The translations under genes and the position numbers were made by a program. Below, one piece after another: positions 35,410-44,444 of a stretch of 64,000 bases of DNA. The stretch is from positions 1 to 64,000 of the forward strand of contig CAKTWK010000001.1 in NCBI GenBank assembly GCA_934630735.1, read 5' to 3'. Under the pieces are notes generated by a model. That model saw only the letters and a list, made by a program, of their open reading frames with translations, was not told the DNA's origin and made no database searches. Origin of the DNA: an uncultured Collinsella sp. (GTDB lineage Bacteria > Actinomycetota > Coriobacteriia > Coriobacteriales > Coriobacteriaceae). The stretch's first letter is position 1. The number at the start of each line of letters is the position of its first letter.

Positions 35410-36285
35410 CTATACAAGACCCCAGGTCTTGACCTCTTGGTCGAGCCAGCCGTCGGCCAGGCGATCGCAAATCACCTGATCGACCACGGCCGAAAGGTCG
35501 CAGCCTTTCTTGGTCGCCACGCCGTAGCCCTGCTCGCCAAACTTGACCTCGGGCTGCAGCAGCTCAACGGTCTCGTTCATGTAACCGGCCAGCGTGGAGC
35601 GATCCATGGCAAAGACGTCGATATTGCCGGCGTCGAGCGAACTCTTGATGATGGGGTAGCCACTAAAGGCCCTAAACTCGGGCTTGCAGCTAAAGCCGTT
35701 GTCCTTGATCATCTGCTCGATCAGTCCCTGCGTGGTAGCACCCTGGCTCACGCCAATAACCTTGCCGTCCAGGTCCTCAATCGAGGTAAAGCCCGAACGC
35801 TTCTTGACCATGAGTCCCACGTAGTCGGTGCGGTACGGCGTCGAGAAATCCCAGCTCTTCTTGCGCTCGTCGGTGATGGTGTAGGTCGCCGCGACCACGT
35901 CAAGTTGGCCGTTATCGATCAGCGGGCCGCGTGTCTTGGGCGTTACGTCAGTAAACTCGACAAGCTCCTGGGCACGGGCTTCCTTGTAGCTCACGCCAAA
36001 GACAGCAGCGGCGATCTGGTAGCACAAATCGACTTCCATGCCCTCAAAGCGGCCCTTGGCGGTGTCGTAATAGCCATAGCCGGGAACGTCCTTCTTAACG
36101 CCGGCATTCAGATGGCCACGCGACTTAATGGCCGCAAGCTTGGACCCCTTGTCGGAGCCCTCGCCGCTGGTGGAATTGCCGCAACCGGTAAGCGCGGTCC
36201 CCGTCAGCGCAAGCATGCCGGCACCCGCCAGCTGCAAAAAGTGACGGCGCGACACGGCCGCCCTCGTCATATCCGTCATGTCCAT
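35410..36285 (-). CDS. Amino acid ABC transporter substrate-binding lipoprotein
   Basis: 291 aa; ATG 36285 follows the ATPase stop by 8 nt, and a GTG one codon upstream is an alternative. The N-terminus carries both a twin-arginine-like motif (SRRHFLQLAG) and a lipobox (LTGC), so it is probably a Tat-exported lipoprotein. The SBP_bac_3 fold is seen from GYGYYDTAKGRFEGMEVDLC, FTDVTPKTRGPLIDNGQLDVV and STPYRTDYVGLMV. It probably binds glutamate, glutamine or aspartate; the exact ligand cannot be set. Confidence 0.9.
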   Translation of the reverse strand: MDMTDMTRAAVSRRHFLQLAGAGMLALTGTALTGCGNSTSGEGSDKGSKLAAIKSRGHLNAGVKKDVPGYGYYDTAKGRFEGMEVDLCYQIAAAVFGVSYKEARAQELVEFTDVTPKTRGPLIDNGQLDVVAATYTITDERKKSWDFSTPYRTDYVGLMVKKRSGFTSIEDLDGKVIGVSQGATTQGLIEQMIKDNGFSCKPEFRAFSGYPIIKSSLDAGNIDVFAMDRSTLAGYMNETVELLQPEVKFGEQGYGVATKKGCDLSAVVDQVICDRLADGWLDQEVKTWGLV

Positions 36286-36293
36286 CACCGCAC

Positions 36294-37025
36294 CTAGTGC
36301 AGAATCTTGGACAGGAACTCGCGGCAGCGCGGGTTCTCGGGGTTATCGAAGAAGTGCTCGGGCGTGCCCTCTTCCAGGATGCGGCCGTCCTCCATAAAGA
36401 TGACGCGGTCGGCCACCTGGCGCGCAAAGCCCATCTCGTGCGTCACGCAGATCATGGTGATGTCCTCCTGCGCGAGCTCAATCATAACGTCCAGAACCTC
36501 CTGGACCATCTCGGGGTCGAGCGCCGAGGTCGGCTCGTCAAACAGGATGATGGGCTGCTTGGTGCACAGGGCACGAGCGATGGCGATGCGCTGCTGCTGA
36601 CCGCCCGAGAGATTCTGCGGATACTCGCCGGCCTTATGCGCCATGCCGACGCGCTTGAGCGCGGCGATGGCGATCTCGGTCGCCTCCTCCTTGCTCTTCT
36701 TTTGTAGCTTGATGGGCGCGAGCGTCAGGTTGCCGAGCACCGTCATGTTGGGATACAGGTTGAACTGCTGGAACACCATGGAACTATACTTGCGAGCCAT
36801 CTCCAAGTGGTTCTTTTTGGTGATCGGCGTACCGTCGATGACGACCTCGCCCGACGTAGGCTCCTCCAGATAATCGACGCAACGGATGAGCGTCGACTTG
36901 CCCGAGCCGGAAGGCCCGATCATTACGAGCTTCTCGCCGCGCTTGACGGTAAGGTTGATATCTTTAAGCACATGCAGGTCGCCAAAGTACTTGTTGAGAT
37001 GCTTGATCTCGATCATGTCTGCCAT
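36294..37025 (-). CDS. Polar amino acid ABC transporter ATPase
   Basis: 243 aa, GlnQ-type. Walker [10 protein letters not shown], signature LSGGQQQR, Walker [14 protein letters not shown], and switch His in CVTHEMGFA. First gene of the transport operon; AAGGGA precedes the ATG by about 6 nt. A possible -10 (TACAAT, minus strand) lies at 37061-37066. Confidence 0.94.
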   Translation of the reverse strand: MADMIEIKHLNKYFGDLHVLKDINLTVKRGEKLVMIGPSGSGKSTLIRCVDYLEEPTSGEVVIDGTPITKKNHLEMARKYSSMVFQQFNLYPNMTVLGNLTLAPIKLQKKSKEEATEIAIAALKRVGMAHKAGEYPQNLSGGQQQRIAIARALCTKQPIILFDEPTSALDPEMVQEVLDVMIELAQEDITMICVTHEMGFARQVADRVIFMEDGRILEEGTPEHFFDNPENPRCREFLSKILH

Positions 37026-37131
37026 GAATGTCCCTTCCCTGCGTTTACACGAGTTGAACTATTGTACGGAAAGAACCACGTTTCCGCAGCCCACACTGCA
37101 TTCCCGTAAAGAACCCGCAATCTTCCACCCA

Positions 37132-37198
37132 CTCATTGGGGACAGACTTAAATGAGTGCCCAACGAGCGGGCACTCATTTAAGTCTGTCCCCAATGAG
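37132..37198. repeat. Perfect 30-bp-arm hairpin with GGGGACAG arms
   Basis: 37132-37161 and 37169-37198 are perfect inverse copies (CTCATTGGGGACAGACTTAA... / ...CCCCAATGAG) with a 7-nt loop. Located between yqeY and the amino acid ABC operon. Confidence 0.9.
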
Positions 37199-37245
37199 CG
37201 CCAAAAATAATACAACCGCCCTTGTTGAGCATAAGTCAGCGAAAA

Positions 37246-37339
37246 CCCGTACACGCGAGCAAGGTGACGTGAAATGAAAGGGCGCAGACCTTATGGTCGC
37301 GCCCTTGAAATTGAACGTCAGATTGCTCGCGTGTGCGGG
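37246..37339. repeat. Nested inverted-repeat element, 30-bp arms with inner hairpin
   Basis: Outer arms 37246-37275 and 37310-37339 (about 5 mismatches; ACACGCGAGCAA / TTGCTCGCGTGTG) enclose a hairpin AAGGGCGC / GCGCCCTT (37278-37306). A further short palindrome ACGCGGTTT-GGTA-AAACCGCGT lies at 37359-37380 next to the yqeY stop. Confidence 0.82.
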
Positions 37340-37386
37340 TTTGCAGCGTCGAGCCGTTACGCGGTTTGGTAAAACCGCGTAACAAA

Positions 37387-37830
37387 TTACGCCAATTTCG
37401 CGCCGACGATCTTTGCTGCCGCCGGCTTATCGAAGTTGCCGCCAGTGGCCTTGCCCAGAGCGCCCATGACCTGGCCCATCTGCTTCTTGGACGTGGCGCC
37501 CAGCTCGGCGATAACCTGCTCGATCAGAGCCTCGAGCTCCTCGCCCGAAACCTGCGCGGGCAGCAGACTCTCCAGAATCTTGACCTGCTCGGTCAGATTG
37601 TCGGTACGCTCCTGGTCGGTACCGGCCTTGATGGACATCTCCAGCGTCTCGCTCGTCTGCTTAATCAGACGTTTGATCATGCTGTTGACGTCTTCCTCGG
37701 TCACATCGCGGCGCTCGTTGACCTCGATATTCTTCACCTCGGCCTTGACCTGGCGAATGATAGACAGGCGAACCTTGTCCTTGGCCTTCATGGCCGCAAT
37801 CATTTCCTTCTGCAGCTCTTCGTTGGTCAT
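37387..37830 (-). CDS. yqeY: GatB/YqeY domain protein
   Basis: 147 aa from ATG 37830 (GAGGAGG 8 nt upstream). All-helical YqeY family, related to the tRNA-binding tail of GatB. MKAKDKVRLSIIRQVKAEVKN and the C-terminal GQVMGALGKATGGNFDKPAAAKIV are typical. Some members have been linked to tRNA-dependent amidation or translation, but the role of stand-alone YqeY is unsettled. Full length. Confidence 0.9.
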   Translation of the reverse strand: MTNEELQKEMIAAMKAKDKVRLSIIRQVKAEVKNIEVNERRDVTEEDVNSMIKRLIKQTSETLEMSIKAGTDQERTDNLTEQVKILESLLPAQVSGEELEALIEQVIAELGATSKKQMGQVMGALGKATGGNFDKPAAAKIVGAKLA

Positions 37831-37884
37831 CTGCAAATCCTCCTCAATAGTGCGGGCGGCACTCGCACGAGCGCCGCCCCATGA

Positions 37885-39108
37885 TTACTTACTCGTCGAC
37901 GAATCGTCGGTCGAACTCTTGGTGACGCCCTTCAGGCTGACGTTGTACGGCACATCCTTGGGCATGGGGTTGACGGTGATGTCGGCATCTTTTTTGTACT
38001 GCTCCAGCCAATCGCTGTACGCGGCGCTTGCCGCCTGCGTCTTCACCACGTTGGAGACGTACTTCTTGATGTCCTTGGGCACCTGTTTAATGTCATCGAC
38101 CTGGCTATCGACATGGAAGTAGTCGGTGCACTTGATGATGTGGTAACCATACGTCGACTCGACGACGTCGCTCACGTCGCCCTTGTTAAGGCCTTCGAGC
38201 GCCGCCTGATAGCTGTCGACGAAGGTGGTGAGCTTGTCCCAGCCCACATCGCCCTTCTTATCCTTGGAGCCGGTATCGTCGGAGTACTGCTTTACGGCGT
38301 CCTCAAAGCTCAGCTCGCCGGAGTTGATCTTGTCCAGGCACTCCTGCGCCTTGGCCTTGGCGGCGGCCTCGTCCTCGTCGGAAGCGTCAGAATCGACCTT
38401 GATCAGGATATTCGACGAACGACGGGCGTCATTGTATTTGGACAGGTTCTCATTGATGTAATCGACAATCTCGCTGTCCTTGGGCTTGCTGGTGGGTGCC
38501 ACGGCATCCTTGAGCTTCTGCTGCGCCAGGCTCTCCTTGAGCGAATCCTTGTAGGTGTCCTCGGTGTAGCCGTAGGTCTTAAGCGTCTTCTTAAAGGTCT
38601 TGGCGCCGCCCGCGCTCTTGCACGCGTCCTTCCAAGCCTTCTCGACCTCCTTGTCCGACACCGTCACGCCGTTTTCCTTCTGCGCCTGCTGAAGCAGAAT
38701 CTGCTGCGTGTAGGAGTCGATGAGCTGTTTGCGGTACTTCTTGGGCGTGAGGTCGTTGTCGACCAGATACTGTGCCCAGTCCTTGTCCTTGGTGTAGCCG
38801 TAGGACGTGCGCATGCTCATAATCTGCTTGGTCACGGTGTCCTCGGTGAGGTTGGTGCCGTTGATAGTGGCAGCCACGCCACCAGTGAGCTTATAGCCCG
38901 AGCTGGCGCTTTCGGTCTGCGACATCAGGCCGGAGCACGCCATGGCCGAGACGGAGAGCAGCATCGCCAGCACGCCGATGACCACCAGGACAATCTTGAC
39001 GGTCTTGGACACATAGGTCTTGCGCTGCTTCTTGCGAGAGCTGGAGGCGGCGCGGGACCGTTGCTCGGGCGTCGGCGCGACCTCGGGGTTCTTTTTCTTA
39101 TTTGCCAT
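37885..39108 (-). CDS. Membrane-anchored parvulin-type peptidyl-prolyl isomerase (foldase)
   Basis: 407 aa. A basic cytoplasmic tail (1-35) is followed by a membrane segment (36-58, ending SAMACSG; Cys there could be lipidated but the lipobox is poor). A SurA/PrsA N-terminal chaperone region (about 75-215) is followed by a parvulin domain (about 220-340: SSNILIKVD, ELSFEDAVKQYSDD, GDVGWDKLTTFV, STYGYHIIKCTDYF). It would fold secreted proteins outside the membrane, such as the surface proteins of this window. 54 nt upstream of yqeY on the same strand, so probably co-transcribed. Confidence 0.9.
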   Translation of the reverse strand: MANKKKNPEVAPTPEQRSRAASSSRKKQRKTYVSKTVKIVLVVIGVLAMLLSVSAMACSGLMSQTESASSGYKLTGGVAATINGTNLTEDTVTKQIMSMRTSYGYTKDKDWAQYLVDNDLTPKKYRKQLIDSYTQQILLQQAQKENGVTVSDKEVEKAWKDACKSAGGAKTFKKTLKTYGYTEDTYKDSLKESLAQQKLKDAVAPTSKPKDSEIVDYINENLSKYNDARRSSNILIKVDSDASDEDEAAAKAKAQECLDKINSGELSFEDAVKQYSDDTGSKDKKGDVGWDKLTTFVDSYQAALEGLNKGDVSDVVESTYGYHIIKCTDYFHVDSQVDDIKQVPKDIKKYVSNVVKTQAASAAYSDWLEQYKKDADITVNPMPKDVPYNVSLKGVTKSSTDDSSTSK

Positions 39109-39214
39109 GTTTGGCCTTTCGCATCACGAATCGAACAAACGCCATTGTGTCACAACGCAGCCCCAGCGACACACCTGGTGCATGGGAGACGGGTTAATCT
39201 GCACCATTTTGGTG

Positions 39215-39292
39215 CAAAGGGGACAGGTCTGGCAGTTGACAGTTAGGGACGTTCCTTTTCTGCCGGCGGTTAGGGACAGTCCCCCAGTGCCG
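39215..39292. repeat. Cluster of GGGACR repeats
   Basis: Three short elements (GGGGACAGGTCT, TTAGGGACGTTCC, TTAGGGACAGTCCC) lie in 78 nt between the foldase and PTS genes. They match the GGGGACAG palindrome family but are fragmentary; a short GCACC/GGTGC hairpin precedes them. Confidence 0.6.
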
Positions 39293-39295
39293 GCC

Positions 39296-39763
39296 TTAAA
39301 AGTGGCGGCGGATGGCGTCGACCATGCCCTGGGGCGTGGTCTGGCCGAGTACATCGGCTGCAGCGTCGGCATCCATAAAGATATTCATAAGCGCTTGCAG
39401 GGCCTCGACCTGGCCGCCCGGCTCGGCGATGCCCAGATTGATGACGATCTGCGCCGACACCGGGGCGCCCATACCCGCCATCGCGTTAAACGTCACAGGT
39501 GCGGCGGGCTTTACCACCGCGATATAGGGCCTGGCCACAAATCCCGGATCGGTATGCGGAATGGCGATGTTTGCCGCCGGCATAGCGAGACCCGTGGGAT
39601 AGGCGTCCTCGCGCGCGCGGACGGCGTCAAGCCAACCCTCGGCAATGTAGCCGCGCGGGGCAAGCTCACCCTCGAGGCGCGCAAACACCTCATCCGGCGT
39701 CGCACACTCCCAATCAAAAAACACCAGATCGGGCGAGAATAGCATCTCGGCGTTATCCGCCAT
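39296..39763 (-). CDS. PTS EIIA component, fructose/galactitol type
   Basis: 155 aa from ATG 39763 (GGAGG 5 nt upstream). EIIA-Fru fold; the phospho-acceptor His is in NIAIPHTDP, and GVDAIRRHF-like sequence ends the chain. It would pass phosphate to an EIIB partner, but no EIIB, EIIC, HPr or sugar enzyme gene is adjacent, so it is either an orphan subunit or regulatory. GatA-like members act on galactitol, though that assignment is not testable here. Confidence 0.82.
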   Translation of the reverse strand: MADNAEMLFSPDLVFFDWECATPDEVFARLEGELAPRGYIAEGWLDAVRAREDAYPTGLAMPAANIAIPHTDPGFVARPYIAVVKPAAPVTFNAMAGMGAPVSAQIVINLGIAEPGGQVEALQALMNIFMDADAAADVLGQTTPQGMVDAIRRHF

Positions 39764-39828
39764 ACCGTCCTCCAAAGTTGCATGAGGTTCACAATGCCCC
39801 ATATGATAGCGAAACGAGGCAGGCAAGG

Positions 39829-40296
39829 TTAGTCGAGGATCCCGATCATCTCGAGTGCACGGGCGGGCGTCAGGCACACCTCGGGCATTGCCTCCAGCAT
39901 GCGTCGGTCACTCGTGACCACATAGTCAACATCCGCCGTCTCGCCCGAAGCGATGATGAGGTTGTCCTCAAGATCCGGCATGCGCTTGCCAAGCATTCGT
40001 GCCATCTCACACTCCGCCAACGAAAGCGGAGAAGCGGTTGCCACCTGCATCATATGCTCGATACAGGCCCATGATGCCGGAGCAAACGACACGTTTACTC
40101 CGTTCGCATTCCGCCGGGCTAGTCGCCGAGGCAAAATATAGAACACGTCCTTTGCCGTCGTTGGCGTATACAGAAGGTCGATCTTTCCTGCCTCGGCAAG
40201 CTCCACCAGGTGCTTCGCTTCGTCGAATGCCCCCTCTTGCAGGTAATAATCAAGCCACACATTCGTATCCACAAGCAGGCGCTTTGCCTCGATCAT
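39829..40296 (-). CDS. PIN-domain toxin
   Basis: 155 aa from ATG 40296, overlapping the antitoxin stop (ATGA). PIN acidic residues are visible: LLVDTNVWLDYYL (first Asp), DLEDNLIIA (middle acidic residues) and DYVVTSDRRML (third Asp). PIN toxins are Mg2+-dependent RNases, often VapC-like, cutting tRNA or rRNA. Length is slightly above typical VapC (130-140 aa). Confidence 0.85.
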   Translation of the reverse strand: MIEAKRLLVDTNVWLDYYLQEGAFDEAKHLVELAEAGKIDLLYTPTTAKDVFYILPRRLARRNANGVNVSFAPASWACIEHMMQVATASPLSLAECEMARMLGKRMPDLEDNLIIASGETADVDYVVTSDRRMLEAMPEVCLTPARALEMIGILD

Positions 40297-40637
40297 CGGC
40301 AATTCGCCTCCATGTCGGCAATCACCGCGTCATACATATCATCGCGTACGGCATCCCAGTCTTCCGCAGACGATTCAGCTGGCGCAAAATCCGAAGCGCT
40401 TAGCCCCAACGAGGAAAAAGCTAGCCCACACCCCTGCTCGGCAAGGCTCTTCGCGCGGGACACCTCACGCTTATCCGCCACCATAAATCCCGGCAACGCT
40501 TGATGCTCGACAAGATAGGCCCAAAGCGCGCGAATGGCATCACTCGGCCCCAATCCATTGCGAGTCAGGACCGCATCGCCACCAGCCTTGAGCATAGGAT
40601 CGATTCGTGTGTTGAGCTGCACCGTTGCTGTACCCAT
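40293..40637 (-). CDS. RHH-type antitoxin (RelB/DinJ-like)
   Basis: 114 aa. The N-terminus TATVQLNTRIDPMLKAGGDAV and GLGPSDAIRALWAYL fit the ribbon-helix-helix of RelB/DinJ antitoxins. The acidic C-terminal part would bind and block the PIN toxin encoded next. GAGAGGAG precedes the ATG. Pairing of a RelB/DinJ-like antitoxin with a PIN toxin (instead of a RelE) is less common but known. Confidence 0.8.
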   Translation of the reverse strand: MGTATVQLNTRIDPMLKAGGDAVLTRNGLGPSDAIRALWAYLVEHQALPGFMVADKREVSRAKSLAEQGCGLAFSSLGLSASDFAPAESSAEDWDAVRDDMYDAVIADMEANCR

Positions 40638-40654
40638 AGCGGCTCCTCTCTACC

Positions 40655-40690
40655 TGCTAGCAGTATAGCAAAACTGTTAGGCCGCACAAA
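40655..40690 (-). promoter_or_regulatory. Promoter and operator of the toxin-antitoxin pair
   Basis: On the minus strand TTTGTG (-35), 17 nt, TATACT (-10; 40662-40667). The -10 is inside the imperfect palindrome TGCTATACTGCTAGCA (40655-40670), placed as expected for autorepression by the antitoxin. Confidence 0.65.
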
Positions 40691-40820
40691 GGGGCCCCGC
40701 CCGAGCACGGACGGGTAGTGTCGAGAAAGTTGGCGTAGCGCCCGATCCGAAGCGAGTCGGCCTGGCGTCCTAGAACCAAGAATACGGTTGATGCCCTATA
40801 CCGTCGACCGGCATATGAAA

Positions 40821-40858
40821 GACAGCGGGCCAAAAGCCCCATGGCTTCTAGCCCGCAG
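40821..40858 (-). terminator. Possible terminator of the SPFH operon
   Basis: GCGGGC / GCCCGC with a long loop, then TGTCTTTC on the minus strand, about 50 nt after the 63-aa gene. Confidence 0.4.
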
Positions 40859-40906
40859 AAACATCGATGTTTCCAAATGATCGCAGCTTGTGTTTCAGGC
40901 GCTTTT

Positions 40907-41098
40907 CTACGCTACCGGCGGATGCAAATCCCAATCGGGAAAGCAGTTTGCAAAGCCCGTGAGATTTTGGGTCAAAACATTGTTCTCAGCTTGCTTCAGT
41001 CGCTCGTCCTCTTCAAACAGACTATCGAGCTCGCTCAATGCATCGAGGTCCTGCATTGCAGCATCGTTATGGTCGAAATCAGTCACTTCATCAGCCAT
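40907..41098 (-). CDS. Small acidic protein, last gene of the SPFH operon
   Basis: 63 aa from ATG 41098 (GGAG 8-9 nt upstream). Strongly acidic N-terminal half (DEVTDFDHNDAAMQDLDALSE) and a distinct C-terminus TGFANCFPDWDLHPPVA with one Cys and aromatic/Pro residues. It starts 43 nt after the stop of the coiled-coil gene, on the same strand. No family recognised; the conserved-looking C-terminal peptide suggests a real gene and a protein-binding role. Confidence 0.6.
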   Translation of the reverse strand: MADEVTDFDHNDAAMQDLDALSELDSLFEEDERLKQAENNVLTQNLTGFANCFPDWDLHPPVA

Positions 41099-41141
41099 CT
41101 TTTTCACTCCATTCATGGATTATCGAGACAAATCCTACCGG

Positions 41142-42797
41142 CTAGGCAACCTTCTCAAGCTTAAGCAGGTCGCTGCGCTCGGCCGCAGCTTCCTTCGCGC
41201 TCTTCCACTGATTAAGCGCCAGATCGATCTCGGAACAGCCTTCCTGGATGCGTTTGGAGTATTTGGCCTCAATCTCTTCTGCCTCCGCAGCGCGCTGCTT
41301 GCCCGAGAGGCTCGTCTTTACTAGACAATAGCCAGCCCCCGCAAGAAGCAGAATGCCAATAACCTGGTTTACAAACGCAAAGAAAGCTACTCCCAAAACA
41401 GCGAGGACAACGGCCGCTATCTTGTGGCTCTTGTTGCCCTTCGCAACCTTGACGTCAAGCTCAGCGAGCTCCTTTTTCTTCTCTTCACCGACATAGCGAA
41501 CATAATCGCCGCGCAGCGCATTACCCTCATCGCCGGTAACCGCCCTGCTTGTCCATCCGTCGAAGTCAAGGGTGATCGCCTGCGGAAATTCGGGGATATC
41601 GCTCTTGCGATACCGGTTGAAACCACCGTTGATATAGGAACCCAAAAACTGAATCGCGGTCTTCTTCTTATGCACATCCACGGACGCGCTCTGGTCGCGC
41701 ATCGAGCGTGTCATCTGGTCGATGATGTTCATCGTCTGCTGACGCTTCTCATCACGCCGACGATTGACGAGCTCTCGGGCGCGGTCCACGTCTCCGCCAA
41801 ATGCTTTGACCGCAAGAAGATACTCCTCCTGACGACGCAAATTTCGCTCCTTGGAGTCATCGGAGTTAACGAGCTCCATCAGATGCCTGTCAACTTGCTC
41901 GGCAAGCGTCCTCTCGTCAACATCGGAAGCTTTGAGGGCGGTGAAGTCATTGGAGATGCTCTCGATTGCCTCGACTTTTCCGAGATACTTATTGATGTAG
42001 TCAAACTCCTTGACCACCACCTTGAGCGCCGGATATCTCGAACTCATATCCTCCTCGTAGCCGATAAAATACTCCGCCCATGACTTAGACTGCTCGTTTT
42101 CGAACTCAGGGCTCTGATTTCTGATCTGCTCGATCCAGCCCGCCATATAGTCATCGCACAGGTGCTTTTCGTCGGTGCCAAAGATGCCGTTGATATAGGC
42201 ATCGATGTAGACCATCGCATCGGCATCAATACGGGCGGCGTTTTGCGTCGAGAAGTAGCGTGCGAGCCATTCGTAGCACGTAGCTGTGCGGTTATTACGT
42301 CTGCAAATCAGAGCCATCGCAAGCGACGTGTGCTCGTTGTCACGTTTGACAGCCTCGCGTATTGCGCGCTCCGCAAGATCTCGGTTGTTGTTGATCCATG
42401 CCGCAAGGGCAACCAGGACAGGTGCCAGCCAGTAGTCCGGGGTAGAAATCATTAACTCCTCGGAGACCGTCGAAATCGTCGCCTTGCGCACGAGCGCTGC
42501 ATCGGTTGCCTGGAGAATACCGACCATGGTGTTTCGAACCACCGAGTAGTTGCCGAACTTCTTGTCCATCTCCTGCCGGACGCTCACGAGCTCCGTAGTC
42601 GCCTGCTCAAGTGCGGCGGTACGACGCTGTTCGAGCATCATCTCGAGAAAGTCCTTTCGGAGCTTTTTAAGGTCCTTCCGCACTTCCTCCATTTGCGATT
42701 CGACCTTATCGACCTTCGTGGTCATCTGGTCAACTTTTGTTCCAATAGCGGCGATCCTGCGCTCGATAAGGGCAGTATCTAATCCCGAATCACTCAT
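41142..42797 (-). CDS. Coiled-coil membrane protein of the SPFH operon
   Basis: 551 aa from ATG 42797 (AAAGGTGG 5 nt upstream). N-terminal coiled coil (about 5-85) with heptads and many charged residues; a helical middle region of about 350 residues (repeat-like: AERAIREAVKRD, AMALICRRNN, YEWLARYFS); a basic segment; two close membrane segments (about 455-490: VVLAVLGVAFFAF, GILLLAGAGYCLV); and a C-terminal coil. No enzyme motif. The helical middle looks TPR-like. It probably forms an oligomer at the membrane with the SPFH protein. Confidence 0.75.
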   Translation of the reverse strand: MSDSGLDTALIERRIAAIGTKVDQMTTKVDKVESQMEEVRKDLKKLRKDFLEMMLEQRRTAALEQATTELVSVRQEMDKKFGNYSVVRNTMVGILQATDAALVRKATISTVSEELMISTPDYWLAPVLVALAAWINNNRDLAERAIREAVKRDNEHTSLAMALICRRNNRTATCYEWLARYFSTQNAARIDADAMVYIDAYINGIFGTDEKHLCDDYMAGWIEQIRNQSPEFENEQSKSWAEYFIGYEEDMSSRYPALKVVVKEFDYINKYLGKVEAIESISNDFTALKASDVDERTLAEQVDRHLMELVNSDDSKERNLRRQEEYLLAVKAFGGDVDRARELVNRRRDEKRQQTMNIIDQMTRSMRDQSASVDVHKKKTAIQFLGSYINGGFNRYRKSDIPEFPQAITLDFDGWTSRAVTGDEGNALRGDYVRYVGEEKKKELAELDVKVAKGNKSHKIAAVVLAVLGVAFFAFVNQVIGILLLAGAGYCLVKTSLSGKQRAAEAEEIEAKYSKRIQEGCSEIDLALNQWKSAKEAAAERSDLLKLEKVA

Positions 42798-42869
42798 CTG
42801 TACCACCTTTCAGTTTGAACTGTTTAGATCATCCAATAGCTTTAAGCGAGTAAGCACCCGACATCCGCT

Positions 42870-43676
42870 TTATTGAGAGGCCATGCTTCGGTATTGCTCG
42901 GACACCTGCTGATAGGCCACAAGAAACTTCTGTTTGTATTGGCTTGCCTTCATCGAATTGACGATGCGCCCGACGGGCTCCACATAGTGTTCGAGAAAGT
43001 ACGAGGTCCTTCTTTGTAACGCAAACGAACCAGTTTTATAGGGGGACCCGGGGTTCTCTCTAATGCCCTTGAGTAGTGCGAGACACGTTTTGGGTATGTT
43101 GCAGTTGGCGGCGATATCTTGATAGAAACTCTCCCGCTCTGCGGTCATAAAGTCTTCCGAAGCATACCGCGCTATGCAGAACGGGCACACAGCATCGATA
43201 AAACTCTCAAGCCGAGGCCGATCCTCCATGCTCTGCATATTGGCGACCACGAGCGATACCATCTGAACCTCAAAGTCACGCATGTTGTAGAGCGTCGACT
43301 CAAACAAGTCGATCAAGTCACGCACCTCATCATATTCGAGAGGGATATCTTCGGCCCTTTTAAAGAAAACCGTCATCGAACCCGAAAGACCCTCGCAAAA
43401 CTCATCGCAGTACGCAACCATAAACTGTGCCGCCGCGTTGTCTTGCATCATATTGAGCACGTCCGCGGCAAATTTGCGGGCCTCCGGGAAGTTGCCGCCC
43501 TTAAAAAACTTGATGGCATTGTCCTTGGCAAACGCGATTTTGCCCGTGGCCCCCAGACGCGCCCGCGAATAGTACATCTCGCGACCGCACTGGTTGCAAT
43601 GAACCTTTCGAGTTGCGGGGTCAAACTCGACATCGGTGCTGCCGCAGCCCTCGCAAGTTATTCCGTTGATTTCCAA
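42870..43676 (-). CDS. Zinc-ribbon protein with TPR-like helical domain
   Basis: 268 aa if TTG 43676 is used (GGGGGAAG 6 nt upstream); a TTG six codons earlier is the alternative. An N-terminal zinc ribbon CEGCG...VHCNQCG (about 8-35) is followed by a helical domain (KFFKGGNFPEARKFAADVL and similar). One internal CPFCIARYA. It resembles the TFIIB-type zinc-ribbon proteins found near SPFH/PspA genes such as Bacillus ydjG. Function unknown. Confidence 0.72.
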   Translation of the reverse strand: MEINGITCEGCGSTDVEFDPATRKVHCNQCGREMYYSRARLGATGKIAFAKDNAIKFFKGGNFPEARKFAADVLNMMQDNAAAQFMVAYCDEFCEGLSGSMTVFFKRAEDIPLEYDEVRDLIDLFESTLYNMRDFEVQMVSLVVANMQSMEDRPRLESFIDAVCPFCIARYASEDFMTAERESFYQDIAANCNIPKTCLALLKGIRENPGSPYKTGSFALQRRTSYFLEHYVEPVGRIVNSMKASQYKQKFLVAYQQVSEQYRSMASQ

Positions 43677-43730
43677 TAGCTTCCCCCACTTCAACCATCA
43701 AAGTGCCCTGGCAAAAAGCAGCGCGAGCCC

Positions 43731-44432
43731 TTATTTGACAGCGGTCAGCGCCGCATTGCGCTTTTTCCAGATATTGCGCGCATCATGGACAAGGCCAACC
43801 GTAACATCTGCCGGCTCATCGGCACTCATGGAATTCGAGACCGCCTCAAGCGCGGCGGAGAACTGTCTCTCGATCTCTTGAACATGGGGCTGCGACATGT
43901 TGGAACTAAAGGAGATGTCATCCTTGAGCCCTTTGAGTTCGGCTTTAACCTGAGCGTCCTCCGCTACGGCAAGAAGCTGCCCCACATACGATCCGAACTG
44001 CGCCGTTTGAACCGTCTTTGCGACGGCGGCGGCAACCTTTTGGTCTGCCCGGCGGGCATAGGAGCCAAGACCCATCTGCACAAGGACAAGCACAACGAGA
44101 AGAACAACGTTTGCGACAACCGGGATCGTGCTGCCGCCCCACCCATACGCCACAAACGCAAAGTACGTATTGGCAAGAAGGGCAACAACAAAATAGGCAC
44201 AGCTGGATGCAATCGGCAAATAATGGATTTCGGTCGTGCTTTTGACCGTGGACTGCTTATCGGACATGGTAGCCGAAATCGAAGCCACCGCAAAAGCCAA
44301 AACCCCAAAACCAAGCGACATAGCAAAGACGATAGGGTTCATCAGCGCGTTTTTGCAGACAAACATGATTACAAGCCACGCCACCAAGACGATTGCCTCG
44401 CCCAAAATGACACGTTTAACAGAACCGTTCAT
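43731..44432 (-). CDS. Four-helix membrane protein of the SPFH operon
   Basis: 233 aa; AAGGAG 8 nt before the ATG. Two hydrophobic pairs (about 8-55 and 73-125), then a soluble C-terminal helical part (about 130-233) with KLVHDARNIWKKRN-like charge. It lies 12 nt after the SPFH gene. No family recognised. It may anchor the SPFH complex, as YdjH does in Bacillus. Confidence 0.72.
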   Translation of the reverse strand: MNGSVKRVILGEAIVLVAWLVIMFVCKNALMNPIVFAMSLGFGVLAFAVASISATMSDKQSTVKSTTEIHYLPIASSCAYFVVALLANTYFAFVAYGWGGSTIPVVANVVLLVVLVLVQMGLGSYARRADQKVAAAVAKTVQTAQFGSYVGQLLAVAEDAQVKAELKGLKDDISFSSNMSQPHVQEIERQFSAALEAVSNSMSADEPADVTVGLVHDARNIWKKRNAALTAVK

Positions 44433-44444
44433 CTTTGTTTCTCC

